The notes beneath the pieces were generated by a model, which was given only the letters and a program-made list of their open reading frames with translations, had not been told where the DNA came from and ran no database searches. DNA of 64,000 nt from G963663495 sp963663495 (GTDB taxonomy: Bacteria > Bacteroidota > Rhodothermia > Rhodothermales > Bin80): NCBI GenBank assembly GCA_963663495.1, contig OY760427.1, forward strand, positions 4,836,001-4,900,000, written 5' to 3'. The position numbers and the translations under genes are program-made. The first letter of the stretch is position 1. Every line of letters starts with the position of its first letter. Of the stretch, positions 16,108 through 25,177 are shown piece by piece.

Positions 16108-17381
16108 GACCCCTCGAACCATTCCCGAGCAGGGGTGAGCAGAAACTCCGAGATCGGGATTCCACCCTTGCCCACGATATGGGACGCCTTCACCGGAAAG
16201 TTCTTCCTGAACGCATCGATCCCACTCATGCTGCCGCGCCGTCTACCACTCTTCACCTCGAAGGCGACCAGTTTGCGGCCGTGTTCCAGGACAAAGTCGA
16301 CCTCGCTTCGGCTGTCGCGCCAGTAGTAGATGCGGTGCTCCGGGCGCCCGGTGTTGATCAGGTGGGCTCCTACCGTGCTCTCCACTAGGTGCCCCCAGAA
16401 GGTGCGATCAGCACGTGCCTGTTCGAACGCGTAGCCGGAGTGGGCCGACATGAGCGCGGTGTTGAGCACATTGAGCTTCGGGCTCGAAGCCCGGCGTCGG
16501 TGGGGGTGACTCGCGTATTTCGAAAGGCCGGTGACCAGTCCGGCCATGGACAGCAGATCGAGGTAGCGGGCCAGTGTAGTGGTATTGCCGGCGTCCTGGA
16601 GTTGGCCCAGCATCTTGTTGTAGGAGAGGATCTGGCCGGAATACTCCGATCCGAGGTCGAAGAGCCGTTTGAGGAGGATAGGCTTGTCCACGCGCTGCAG
16701 GGCGAGAATGTCGCGCTCGATGTTCGGCTCGATCAGGGCCCGGCGTATGAATGTGCGCCACCTCGGCTCGTCGCTAATTAACGAGGCAGGTCCAGGGTAG
16801 CCACCGAAATATATGTACCTGTCGAGATCGAAGTCAAATACCGCTGCCATCTCCTCGAAAGACCAGTGCTCGACGTTAATGGTTTCGAAGCGTCCCGCGA
16901 GGCTCTCGGTAAGCCCGCGCTGCATGAGGAGCGGAGCGGACCCTAGAAGCACTACATGGAGTGGCAACCCAACCAACCGATCTGCATCCCATAGCCCCTT
17001 TACTGTTTCGGACCAGTTTGGGATTTTCTGGATTTCGTCGAGAACCAGGACAAAACCGTTTTCAGACTTGCGAGCTGCAGTGCGCGCCTGCTCCCACTCC
17101 CGCACGAGCCATCGTTCGTCCCTCCGGTTCACTGGCGTGGGGATGGGTTCTGTCGTCAGCCAGGTGGGACCAGTCGCGGGGCCAATAGCGGTGGGCGCCG
17201 TACCTGGGGCGGGAGCATCCACCGGGACATACACGGATGGCCGATGGGTTCGTTCGAGAACCTGTTTCACGATCGTGGTCTTCCCTGTCTGGCGGGGACC
17301 GACGACCATATTGAGCCACCGCGGCTCTTCACTGAGGTGCGCGAGTAGCGTCTTGGTGTGTGGGCGCTGGTAGTTGTTCAT
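16104..17381 (-). CDS. AAA ATPase with DUF4143 nuclease-like domain
   Basis: 425-residue protein of the AAA_14-DUF4143 family. The P-loop GPRQTGKTT is near residues 28-36, and FVLVLDEIQKIPNW is the Walker B region. The C-terminal DUF4143 part ends with SEVDFVLEHGRKLVAFEVKS, where Asp362, Glu375 and Lys377 form a PD-(D/E)XK-like site. Family members are common but poorly understood; many lie in defence islands. It is the first gene of a two-gene operon, with an ATGA overlap to the NACHT-like gene. A perfect palindrome lies only 7 bp upstream of its ATG, suggesting tight autoregulation. Confidence 0.8.
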   Translation of the reverse strand: MNNYQRPHTKTLLAHLSEEPRWLNMVVGPRQTGKTTIVKQVLERTHRPSVYVPVDAPAPGTAPTAIGPATGPTWLTTEPIPTPVNRRDERWLVREWEQARTAARKSENGFVLVLDEIQKIPNWSETVKGLWDADRLVGLPLHVVLLGSAPLLMQRGLTESLAGRFETINVEHWSFEEMAAVFDFDLDRYIYFGGYPGPASLISDEPRWRTFIRRALIEPNIERDILALQRVDKPILLKRLFDLGSEYSGQILSYNKMLGQLQDAGNTTTLARYLDLLSMAGLVTGLSKYASHPHRRRASSPKLNVLNTALMSAHSGYAFEQARADRTFWGHLVESTVGAHLINTGRPEHRIYYWRDSRSEVDFVLEHGRKLVAFEVKSGRRRGSMSGIDAFRKNFPVKASHIVGKGGIPISEFLLTPAREWFEGS

Positions 17382-17388
17382 GATATAA

Positions 17389-17424
17389 GTTACGCTATTG
17401 AGTATTATTAATCAATAGCGTAAC
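17389..17424. promoter_or_regulatory. Perfect 13-bp inverted repeat upstream of the ATPase operon
   Basis: GTTACGCTATTGA (17389-17401) and TCAATAGCGTAAC (17412-17424) are exact complements around a 10-bp AT-rich spacer. The start codon of the DUF4143 ATPase is 7 bp away, leaving no room for a normal ribosome-binding site. The spacer contains a TAATAAT-like -10 on the minus strand, so the message may be leaderless and the palindrome an operator over the promoter. No T-tract, so it is not a terminator. Confidence 0.6.
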
Positions 17425-17579
17425 AGGATTGCTATCCCGACCTTGCTACCGAGTCCTTGGCCAATGGTGGACGAACGGAGCCTTGCCTGCCACTTCGGCC
17501 CGTTCTTGGCAAACAATGCCACTGACTTCCAGTTGCCAAACCGAGCTGGCGCGTTCCAGAGTCCCCTGAAGGAGCCCCC

Positions 17580-17931
17580 GTGAATAAGAAGTGCATCCGC
17601 GTAACCCGCGCCGGCGGCGTCGCCCTTTTCATGCTCGGGTTCGTCTTCTACGGACTGCTGCTGACCGATTTCTTCGCCAACGATGCCATGATGAAGGCGT
17701 CCAACTACCTGGCGCTTGCCGGCGGTGAGGTGGTCGGTGGAGCACTGCTTGCGCTGGTGCTCAGTTGGCAGGGTAGCGAGGTTCCGGGCGAGGCCTTCAA
17801 GTCCGGGGGTGGGCATGCTGTTCAGCCTCTCGATGGGGCTGACGACGCTCGGGACCACGGAGGGCATCAACACGATGAGCATGGTGGATGGAGACGCCGT
17901 TGTGATGCTGGTCATGTACAGCACTACTTAG
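17580..17931 (+). pseudogene. Frameshifted small membrane protein
   Basis: GTG start, then hydrophobic sequence ALFMLGFVFYGLLLTDFFA and ASNYLALAGGEVVGGALLAL. After GEAFKS the frame moves by one base within a run of G near 17804-17811. The second frame then continues VGMLFSLSMGLTTLGTTEGI and DAVVMLVMYSTT and stops at TAG 17929-17931. Joined, the two make a four-helix protein of about 117 residues, like DUF1761-type proteins (weak recollection). As it stands it is probably not functional. Confidence 0.55.
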
Positions 17932-18322
17932 AGTTGGACAGAACATTGATAGAGCCGCATTACACCACATCAAGTATGTATATCCGTCCAACGATTTTGT
18001 GATTTACAGACGGGAAGTCCAGGAATTGTTTGAGTAGGTACGAGCGCCTACGGAACTTGAGGCGTCGCTTGCGTACACTGTGGGGGATCATGCTAGGTGG
18101 CCCCAATTTGACGAGAATGGTTTCGCCTTCTTGTCGTCAGAGCAAACAACTGATCAAAACCGATCCACAGAAAACGACCATGACAACATCAAGAGTGCCG
18201 ATGGTTCGGAGGCTAAACATACGGGAGATGTTGAAAATGAGAGCGAAAAGCCTCAGAGGATATACGGCAAACGGATCTCTGTCGCGAAGATTGAAGATGC
18301 CATCACCTCCAACGACAGTTAG
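17932..18322 (+). pseudogene. Unidentified decayed gene with an in-frame amber
   Basis: One frame reads VGQNIDRAALHHIKYVYPSN, DFVIYRREVQELFE, then TAG (18035-18037), then VRAPTELEASLAYTVGDHAR and GFAFLSSEQTTDQNRS to ITSNDS and a stop at 18320-18322. The composition on both sides of the TAG looks like real protein, so it is probably one gene with a GAG-to-TAG change and a missing start. I recognise no family. From 18323 to 18464 I see no gene. Confidence 0.35.
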
Positions 18323-18556
18323 GTCCGGGACGAAGCCTAACGGGACTCGGGGTCATGGCGGAGATTTTGAGCGAGCGTATTAGGAATCGGACCGGGAGGT
18401 CTCGGATAAAGAGTAGCAGGTTGGGTTTACTTGGCAGTAGACCGGGGGCGGCGCGAAGGCCGAGAAAGTTAAGCCTCCCTTATTCATGAGGGAGTTAAGT
18501 GGCGGGGAATCGTCGTTTAATATTATGGTGTAATATGTTGACTATACACGGTTTGA

Positions 18557-20212
18557 ATGGGATCCTGTGCGACGCTCAAACGTTCAGAAACCCCAATACC
18601 CATTCACCCTGTAACACACCCGATGCAAGATCCCAAATCCAACCTTCTGTTCGCTTGCCAGTTCAATAAATCCGTCAAAGTTGTACGCTCCAAGACCGAT
18701 AATCTAACATCGGATGCCGGCGTCATTCCTATGCGCCTGCTCATGGTGATCAGCACCTTGGCATGCCGACTCGCTTCCGTGCTTAAGGACAATCGGTCCC
18801 AAGCTCGGATTACGCATAGCCTTGAGGAGTTAGTGCGGCAGTACCTGCTGCAACATGTGCAGGGGTGGGGACGTCAGTCAGATGCGGACAAGCTTCGCAG
18901 GGACCCCGCCATGCGCGTGGCCACTTCTTCCAAAAGGGGTATGAGGGCATTACAGGACGATAGGTCCCTGGCATCCCAGCCAACCATGTCTCGCTTCGTG
19001 CACATGTTGGCCGGGAAAAAGAATTTCAAGAAGTTGCGCCTTTTTGTAGAGACATTCGCCATGGAGCACCTGCTGCAGCGTGGTGGCGGGAAGCGCCGCC
19101 CCGAGGTGGTCTTTGATGTGGACGGTGTACCGGTAGATACGCATGGCAAGCAGCAGGGCAGCAAGTGGAACGGATATTACAAGCGCACCATCTTTCTGCC
19201 CCTTATCGCCATATGCGGTGAGTCGGGCGACATGTTGGGGGCGGAATTGCGAGGGGGCACGCAGAATGTGGTGAAGGACTGCTACGGTTTCATTCGACGC
19301 ATTGGGCTGGCATTGCGTGAACATGTGGCCGACAAGGTCATTGTCCGATTGGACGCAGGCTTCAACAGTGGCGAATTATGTGATAAGCTGGAGAACGACC
19401 GTATCGGCTACGTGATGCGTCTGAAAGGAAACGATGTGATTGACGGGCTTGCGGCGCCTCATTTGGAGGGTGATCAGCCGTCGGACGAATGCTACCACGA
19501 ACTGCGCTACCGTGCAAAGTGCTGGTCCGTAGAGCGTCGTGTGGTGCTCGTGGTTGTTCCGGTGCCGGGAGAGCTTTTTCCGCGGCATTTCTATCTGATC
19601 ACCGATCTGGATGTAGAAGCCTATCCGGCAGAGCAGCTTGTGAATCTGTACCGGAAGAGAGGAAAGGCGGAAAAGCACTTCGGGGAGCTGAATGCGGCTT
19701 GCTCCATGGCGCTGTCGTCCGTTCTCCGTCCGAAGACACACTATAAGGGCCGGCCTGTAGTGCGGGTGCCTGATGAGTCGGAACAGGATGAGTCGGAACA
19801 GGATGGGTCGGAACAGGATGGGTCGGAACAGGATGGGTCGGAACAGGATGGGTCGGAACAGGATGAGTCGGAACAGGATGAGTCGGAACAGGATGGGTCG
19901 GAACAGGATGAGTCGGAACAGGATGAGTCGGAACAGGATGCCGAGATCCGAGCCGAGAACGAGGTCCTGCTACAGGTATACCTTCTAACTTATCAGCTCA
20001 TGCATGTGGGGCGCTGCCTTATGCGGGAGCCTGACGAATCCCAGATAAGTCTGAGCACCTATCGCGAGCGTGTACTCAAGGTGGGGGCCCGCTTCGTACA
20101 ACACGCGCGCAACATCGTTATCCACATTGCCGCCAGCGCAGATGCTGCATGGGAGCAATTTTGGCGACGTTATTGTCAACTCACATGGATCACGCTTCCC
20201 ATGAAGAGCTAG
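18557..20212 (+). CDS. IS1380-family transposase with an internal pentapeptide repeat
   Basis: 551-residue DDE transposase (an inner start MQDPKSNLLF at 18623 is more likely). The conserved blocks are VVFDVDGVPVDTHGKQQGS (first Asp), VIVRLDAGFNSGELCDKLEN (second Asp) and LYRKRGKAEKHFGELNAAC (Glu), then the C-terminal helices. Between the Glu block and the C-terminus sit eleven tandem copies of DESEQ/DGSEQ, unusual for the family. The frame is open throughout, so the repeat array is in phase and the transposase may be active. Confidence 0.8.
   Translation: MGSCATLKRSETPIPIHPVTHPMQDPKSNLLFACQFNKSVKVVRSKTDNLTSDAGVIPMRLLMVISTLACRLASVLKDNRSQARITHSLEELVRQYLLQHVQGWGRQSDADKLRRDPAMRVATSSKRGMRALQDDRSLASQPTMSRFVHMLAGKKNFKKLRLFVETFAMEHLLQRGGGKRRPEVVFDVDGVPVDTHGKQQGSKWNGYYKRTIFLPLIAICGESGDMLGAELRGGTQNVVKDCYGFIRRIGLALREHVADKVIVRLDAGFNSGELCDKLENDRIGYVMRLKGNDVIDGLAAPHLEGDQPSDECYHELRYRAKCWSVERRVVLVVVPVPGELFPRHFYLITDLDVEAYPAEQLVNLYRKRGKAEKHFGELNAACSMALSSVLRPKTHYKGRPVVRVPDESEQDESEQDGSEQDGSEQDGSEQDGSEQDESEQDESEQDGSEQDESEQDESEQDAEIRAENEVLLQVYLLTYQLMHVGRCLMREPDESQISLSTYRERVLKVGARFVQHARNIVIHIAASADAAWEQFWRRYCQLTWITLPMKS
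19772..19936 (+). repeat. 15-bp minisatellite, 11 copies, inside the IS1380 transposase
   Basis: Eleven exact-length units of GATGAGTCGGAACAG or GATGGGTCGGAACAG, encoding DESEQ or DGSEQ in a mixed order. Since 15 is a multiple of 3, changes in copy number keep the frame and lengthen or shorten an acidic linker. The near identity of the units points to recent expansion by slippage. Confidence 0.95.
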
Positions 20213-21036
20213 CTAAGTCATATTTGCGCCTGCGCTTCGACACCGCAGGCGCCCAACGCGGAAAGCGGAAAGAGAAGGTAGGCAGAGGTGTGTCTACCCG
20301 ACAGACGTCTTCCCAAAATCTCGGTAATGTGACCGCTATCGAGTCGGGAAAAGGGCCTAAACTGGTGTTTTCAGCCCCTCTCATGGTCGTCCCTACGCAT
20401 GAACAACGCACAATCGGTCCTGCAGGTACCGAAACAGCACTTTTAGACCCGAACAGGGTACATCATGAATATTGCAGGTTAAGGGAATTATATACGATGG
20501 TACCCAAGGAACCTATACCGACGGTGTCGGGATGCGGATACAGCAGGCCGACCTTCCACTCCGACCTGCTGCTTACCACAACATCATTTGGACTGATGCC
20601 ATGCCCGCAGAGGCGTTGAACGATACCCCTACCGAGCGGTTCATACACCGTAGCATTGAGTATCGGTTGTTACCGGGTACGAAGTCCAATGCAGCCAAGC
20701 TATCAGGCATAGCAGGCGCGTGTCGCTACGTGTGGAACAAGGTGCTGGGCGACCTCAAGGATGAAGACCAGAAACGGGGGAAGGGAGACCAGTACGCTTC
20801 CAAGTCCTTTTTCTCATTGGGCAAGCGTTTTGCGAAGCTAAGGCGTGAGACCGAATGGCTGCCGGAATACTCGTATGCGATTGTGCGGCATGTGCTCAAG
20901 TATCAGGCGGACACGTGGTCAGCACACATTAAGTGACTAGACAAGAAGGGGGAATTATATGGAATACTTGAAAGCAGCGATTGGTAGATTGTTATGAGAT
21001 GATGGCAAACAACTAACCATGGCCGAAAACGTCAAT

Positions 21037-23832
21037 TTACCAATTTCGCCTCCGCTTTTTCTTCTTCCCCTCCGCCAGTAGTGGGGTGATCACTTGCTCG
21101 TAGCGCATGAACAAGTGACGGACTCTTTCAGCCTCGGACTTGAACCCTCTCGGATCATACAGTCGGTCTACGGCACAGTCGAGTTTTTGGTGGGCTTTCC
21201 AGAGTTCAGGTGGCATCTGGATTGGGTCATACATATCCGCCAGCGTTGATTCAGGATATTTCGCACGTGCGTCCAGTATGGCTTGTGCAAGAGGTTCAAG
21301 ATGTGACCAATCTGTTCTGGGCGGGACGGGAAATGTATTGTATACGACGCCAGTGGAGTACCTGAAGTCGCTCTTTAATCTACCGGCTACTGTCCGCATC
21401 CATGCCATATGCATTGCAGAAGTCAGTAAGGCAAAATCAATGTGTGTGGCATCACGAAGAACCCTTAGCTGATTACTTGGGATTGTTGGTGGATCCAGCC
21501 AACCGATGGGGATGTACTCTCTCCGCTCGGAGCTAACTACCGGAATTGCTAAAAAGCGTTTATCCGGGATCACGCTGTCGTAGTACAATCTGGGAGTTTT
21601 AGAAAATTTTCTTGTGGCTTTGCTCTTGCGAGATTCACGGTAAGTACGCACGGCATTTATACGTTCTCGAACATGCGGTAGCTGTGCCAATACATTTGGG
21701 GGTACAGCTTCTAGGGATAGAATCCAGCGTTGCTTACCCTGTAAGAAATCCCGAGCGGATACAAACGGATACAGAAACTCCGTCGCCGCAGGCTCAAGTT
21801 CCAGAAACCTTTCCTTCTCTGCCTTGCTAAATGTGTAGTGCCCCCCATCAACTATTTTGGATCCGTCAATCAACTTTTTCAACCCGTTGGTCGGGACAGC
21901 AGTCCGTCGTACAGTGACGTATGGGTTCTGTATTCCACTAGCATCAAAAAGGTAGGGTGAGAGTACTGGGTGCTGACTCTCAAGCGGATTTCCGTTTATA
22001 TCAGGGTAGGTGAATAGGCGCTTCTTGGTTCGAGCACGCTCTTTGAGATCAAGCCCAATGATGACCACATGTACGTGTGCCTTTCCACGTGCGTCTGACC
22101 CCCAGGGAAACGTGCGGTGAGCAAATGCAATCTCTAGGTTACAACGCTCGGACAGGATCGGCCAGAGCACACCTACCTGTTCTCCCTGCGTGATAGAATT
22201 TGTCGCCACAAATCCTATGCGTCCTCTACCAACGCTGATATACTCTCCCGACTTGATAAACCATCCAGAAACATAGTCCAATCTTCCTACTCCTTGGCCC
22301 TTTTTCGCAATCCTCCGAACTTGTGCGCTCTGCTTGCTATCGCGATAGCGCCATCCTAAGAATGGGGGATTGCCAAACACGTACGAGCAGTCCTTGGATA
22401 GTAGCACACCCTCCCAGTCCATCTCCAGTGCGTCTCCGTGCACAATCGCGGGCGATTTCTGAAGGGGGATACGTGTGTAGATCTCCCCGAACTCCAGGCT
22501 GAGAAGATTATTCATGATGTGATCCATCATCCACAATGCCGTCTCAGCAATGCGTACCGGAAATTCGCTCAACTCAATCCCGTAAAACTGATCTACGTCC
22601 ACCACCGATAGCATCTCAGCAGCTAGGTCCTGCTGCCTCCCCGCTAGCACATCATCAGATTCATGAATTGATTTTAGTACTTCTAGTTCGAGCAATCGCA
22701 ACTCTCGATAGGCAATAACCAGAAAGTTTCCACACCCACATGCGGGGTCAAAAAAGCGTAGCGTTCCGAGTTTCTGTTGGAATTTCCGCAGACGCGTGAG
22801 GCGTCCCCGCTTCAATATCTTTATGTGGTCAAACTCCTCCCGAAGATCATCCATGAATAGAGGTTCGATCACCTTGAGGATGTTCTTCTCGGTCGTATAG
22901 TGTGCACCCTGTTTGCGGCGTTCGGCCGTATCCATAACAGACTGGAACAGCGATCCGAAAATCGCGGGGGATATATCCGACCAGTCGAACTTGCAGGCAT
23001 CCAAGAGCGCATCCCGCATCGGTGCCGTGAATTCGGGGAACTCCAATCGCCCCTCAAACAGTGCTCCATTGATGTACGGGAATTGCTTTAGGTCTTCATC
23101 AAGTGTATTGCTCCGCTCCGATACAGGTTTGTTCAGGATACTGAATAAATGCAGTAGTCTTGCACCGAGGTCAGATCCATCCTTTGCCGTACGCTCTTCG
23201 AGATAGTTAAGAAAAATATCTCGTGGTTCGAATATCCCAGTATCATCAGCGAACAGACAGAATATAATTCGTACGAGCAGCTGCTCGAGATCGTGTCCCG
23301 TATACCCCGCTTCTTCAAGAAGCATATCATGCAAATGCCCCACCAATTCTGCAGCCTTGATATTAGCGGGGTCTTGATCCCGAAATACCCGCTTCAGTGA
23401 GCCAATAATAAAACCGAAATCGTACACGTGCTTGGGAAAATCAGATAGCGAGAATTCCCACTCTTCTCGTGTGTCGAGATCGGTCAGGTGGAATGTCTGG
23501 AAGTCGGATACCAGGATGTAGCGAGGCATGTCGGTGTCATCAAGCGCTTCGGCATACCGAACGGCTTGATCCCAAGCTTTTACCAGATCACGCCCTCTAC
23601 TTTTCTGCTCAACCAGAAGGACGCCTTTCCACAATAAATCAACGAAACCGGAGCGGTCGCCCAGAAGATTTACGTGATGCTCATAGAGTGCTACACGCTT
23701 TCGGTCAACCCCGAATACCCCGAAAAACTCGTTATAAAAAGTTTGGGTTGCTCCTTTCTCGTAGGTTTCATCCGCCCACCGCTTCGTGAACTCACCCGCA
23801 CGGCGTTTAATCTCGTTCCACGCTATCCGCAT
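21037..23832 (-). CDS. MmeI-like single-chain restriction-modification protein
   Basis: 931-residue protein with nuclease, methyltransferase and target recognition in one chain, as in Type IIL/IIG enzymes of the MmeI group. N-terminal nuclease core: FVDLLWKGVLLVEQKSRGRD with Asp65, Glu75 and Lys77. Helical linker with QGAHYTTEKNILKVIEPLF. Methyltransferase motif I DPACGCGNFL near residue 361 and motif IV NPPFLGW near 487, for N6-adenine methylation. The C-terminal half (about 650-900) is the target-recognition region with PRLYYDSVIPDKRFLAIPVV and STGVVYNTFPVP. The lysine-rich tail KKKKRRRNW ends it. The reading frame and motifs are intact, unlike the Mod at the left edge. It is the only cargo of element F. 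Confidence 0.85.
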   Translation of the reverse strand: MRIAWNEIKRRAGEFTKRWADETYEKGATQTFYNEFFGVFGVDRKRVALYEHHVNLLGDRSGFVDLLWKGVLLVEQKSRGRDLVKAWDQAVRYAEALDDTDMPRYILVSDFQTFHLTDLDTREEWEFSLSDFPKHVYDFGFIIGSLKRVFRDQDPANIKAAELVGHLHDMLLEEAGYTGHDLEQLLVRIIFCLFADDTGIFEPRDIFLNYLEERTAKDGSDLGARLLHLFSILNKPVSERSNTLDEDLKQFPYINGALFEGRLEFPEFTAPMRDALLDACKFDWSDISPAIFGSLFQSVMDTAERRKQGAHYTTEKNILKVIEPLFMDDLREEFDHIKILKRGRLTRLRKFQQKLGTLRFFDPACGCGNFLVIAYRELRLLELEVLKSIHESDDVLAGRQQDLAAEMLSVVDVDQFYGIELSEFPVRIAETALWMMDHIMNNLLSLEFGEIYTRIPLQKSPAIVHGDALEMDWEGVLLSKDCSYVFGNPPFLGWRYRDSKQSAQVRRIAKKGQGVGRLDYVSGWFIKSGEYISVGRGRIGFVATNSITQGEQVGVLWPILSERCNLEIAFAHRTFPWGSDARGKAHVHVVIIGLDLKERARTKKRLFTYPDINGNPLESQHPVLSPYLFDASGIQNPYVTVRRTAVPTNGLKKLIDGSKIVDGGHYTFSKAEKERFLELEPAATEFLYPFVSARDFLQGKQRWILSLEAVPPNVLAQLPHVRERINAVRTYRESRKSKATRKFSKTPRLYYDSVIPDKRFLAIPVVSSERREYIPIGWLDPPTIPSNQLRVLRDATHIDFALLTSAMHMAWMRTVAGRLKSDFRYSTGVVYNTFPVPPRTDWSHLEPLAQAILDARAKYPESTLADMYDPIQMPPELWKAHQKLDCAVDRLYDPRGFKSEAERVRHLFMRYEQVITPLLAEGKKKKRRRNW

Positions 23833-23956
23833 CGTCGTTTGCCTGATGAGAAATACCTGATATTCACGTATACAACGCCTATCAATTATTATTCCAGAAG
23901 CTTGTCAACTTTCCTGTGTATTCGCCTATAAATGATTCTGCAAGAGGCTGATGGGA

Positions 23957-23984
23957 GAAGGTTTCAAAATTAGTTGAAACCTTC
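23957..23984. promoter_or_regulatory. 11-bp inverted repeat upstream of the MmeI-like gene
   Basis: GAAGGTTTCAA (23957-23967) and TTGAAACCTTC (23974-23984) with a 6-base loop, extended by GGG/CCC outside. It lies about 125 bp upstream of the gene start inside element F. With no strong T-run it may be an operator or a bidirectional transcription barrier near the element end. Confidence 0.4.
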
Positions 23985-24021
23985 CCCCACATCCAGGTGT
24001 CGCCACTGCCGACGACGCTGG

Positions 24022-24210
24022 TCATAGCCCGGACATACGGTATCGCACTCGGGAAACATCATTGATTCGCCCTCTTTGCGGATCGTTTGAATCTGGACTT
24101 CCCGCGTCTTGTGCAAAATCGTCATGCGCCCCCCACGGAGAATTGATGCCTAGCAGGCGACTGATATCTTTTGTTCGTACTGTCATATCGTAATGTTTCA
24201 AGTATTCCAT
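24022..24210 (-). CDS. Short ORF starting in the right terminus of element F
   Basis: 62 residues beginning MEYLKHYDMTVRTKDISRLL, from an ATG inside the terminal repeat. The motif KDISRLLGIN recalls a DNA-binding helix, but I recognise no family. Since the other terminus of F also contains ATGGAATACTTGAAA, the start may be a by-product of the repeat. It could be the leftover 5' end of a transposase that once filled this element. Confidence 0.3.
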   Translation of the reverse strand: MEYLKHYDMTVRTKDISRLLGINSPWGAHDDFAQDAGSPDSNDPQRGRINDVSRVRYRMSGL

Positions 24211-25177
24211 ATAATCTCCCAAGAAGGGGCCCGAGAGGGGTGAGCCTAACTTCAAGGCGAAGTATCACAGCAATGCTTCGTTCACCATTCCCGATGCCGT
24301 GAAGATTAAGAACGGCAAGCTGCGCATCCCTAAGGTGGGATACCTGCAGCTACGCAGACGTGGTGGGAACCCCTATCCCTGATGCCGAGCCTGTAAAGGC
24401 AGTGGTAAAGCGGAAAGGAGGCAAGTGGTACGCGGTCCTATGCTACCAGGTCACGTTGCCAGAACAGCCAGACAACGGTGTTTCTGCGGGGATAGACCGC
24501 AATTGCGGACAATACGCCTATACGACCTCGGCGGGGGAGCAGGGCTTCCTGCGGCATACAGAGACGAAGCACAACAAGGAGTTGCAGAAACGTAGGGAGA
24601 TAAAGCTAAAGCGGTACAAGTGCAAGCTGGCGCGTCAGCAGAAAGGATCGGGCCGCAGAGCGCGGACAAAGAAGAAGGTAGGCAAGTGGTCTCGGCGTAT
24701 TGCTAATGCGCGGAAGAACGCGAATCACCGTGCTAGCAAGACGATGGCGGCAAAGGCGTCTACCGTCTATATCGAAGAGTTGAAGACCGCGAAGATGACG
24801 CGCAGCGCCAAGGGCACGGTAGACAAGCCAGGCAAGAACGTGAAGCAGAAGGCCGGGCTCAACCGCGAGATATTGGGTACGGGCTGGGCGCAATTTGAGC
24901 AGATGCTGCAGTACAAGTGCCGGGAAGTGGTCAAGGTGCCTGCGGCTTAAACGAGCCAGCGGTGCGCGGTCTGCGGTCATACGGAAAAGGATAATCGAAA
25001 GACACAATCCAAGTTCAAATGCATGGCCTGTGGTCATGACGTTAATGCGGACTTCAACGCGTCCGCAAACATATTGGCCTCCGGGATTGGAGCTACTGCA
25101 CGAGGAGGGGCGTTTCCGTTAGGAACCCCTATGATCCGTGAAATTGATACGCGGAGGGCCGCATAATGGGTACTCAT

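Larger units (their letters stand above)
18474..20478. mobile_element. IS1380-family insertion at the left edge of element E
   Basis: The ends are imperfect inverted repeats: CCTCCCTTATTCATGAGGGA on the left, and the complement of the right end reads CCTGCAATATTCATGATGTA. It is bounded by the 5-bp duplication TTAAG (18469-18473 and 20479-20483). It inserted across the junction between the AAAGTTAA duplication of element E and the first G of that element, so it is younger than E. From the transposase stop (20212) to the right end there are about 265 non-coding bases. Confidence 0.75.
20951..24220. mobile_element. Element F: transposon carrying an MmeI-like restriction-modification gene
   Basis: 3.27-kb element inside the tnpB of element E. 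The left end reads GGAATTATATGGAATACTTG and the complement of the right end reads GGGAGATTATATGGAATACT, both continuing TTGAAA. The duplication AAGAAGGG (20943-20950 and 24221-24228) is exact, and excision restores the tnpB reading DKKGPERGE. There is no transposase. The single large gene is a complete Type IIG/IIL-like restriction-modification protein. Termini and the 8-bp duplication match the TnpB elements of this window, so one transposition machinery moves both cargo types. Confidence 0.85.
20601..25166 (+). pseudogene. tnpB: tnpB pseudogene of element E
   Basis: The N-terminal part runs MPAEALNDTPTERFIHRSIE to YQADTWSAHIK, then a TGA (20935-20937) and DKKG, where element F is inserted. 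After F, KKGPERGEPNFKAKYHSNAS continues; the duplication AAGAAGGG restores the frame exactly. A one-base insertion at about 24378 (CCCTATCCCTGAT) shifts the frame, and a TAC-to-TAA change at 24948-24950 (VPAA then stop, TSQRCAVCGH following) breaks it again. The RuvC blocks GIDRNCGQ and NADFNAS are still readable. The TnpB is dead. Confidence 0.9.

Noticed and set aside
18473..18505. Hairpin at the left end of IS1380 as a transcription terminator
   Set aside because: It coincides with the IS end, matches the other end as an inverted repeat, and has no T-run.
19773..19988. Minus-one frame ORF of repeated MSRNRMGRN units
   Set aside because: It is the shadow of the 15-bp repeat array in the IS1380 transposase frame.
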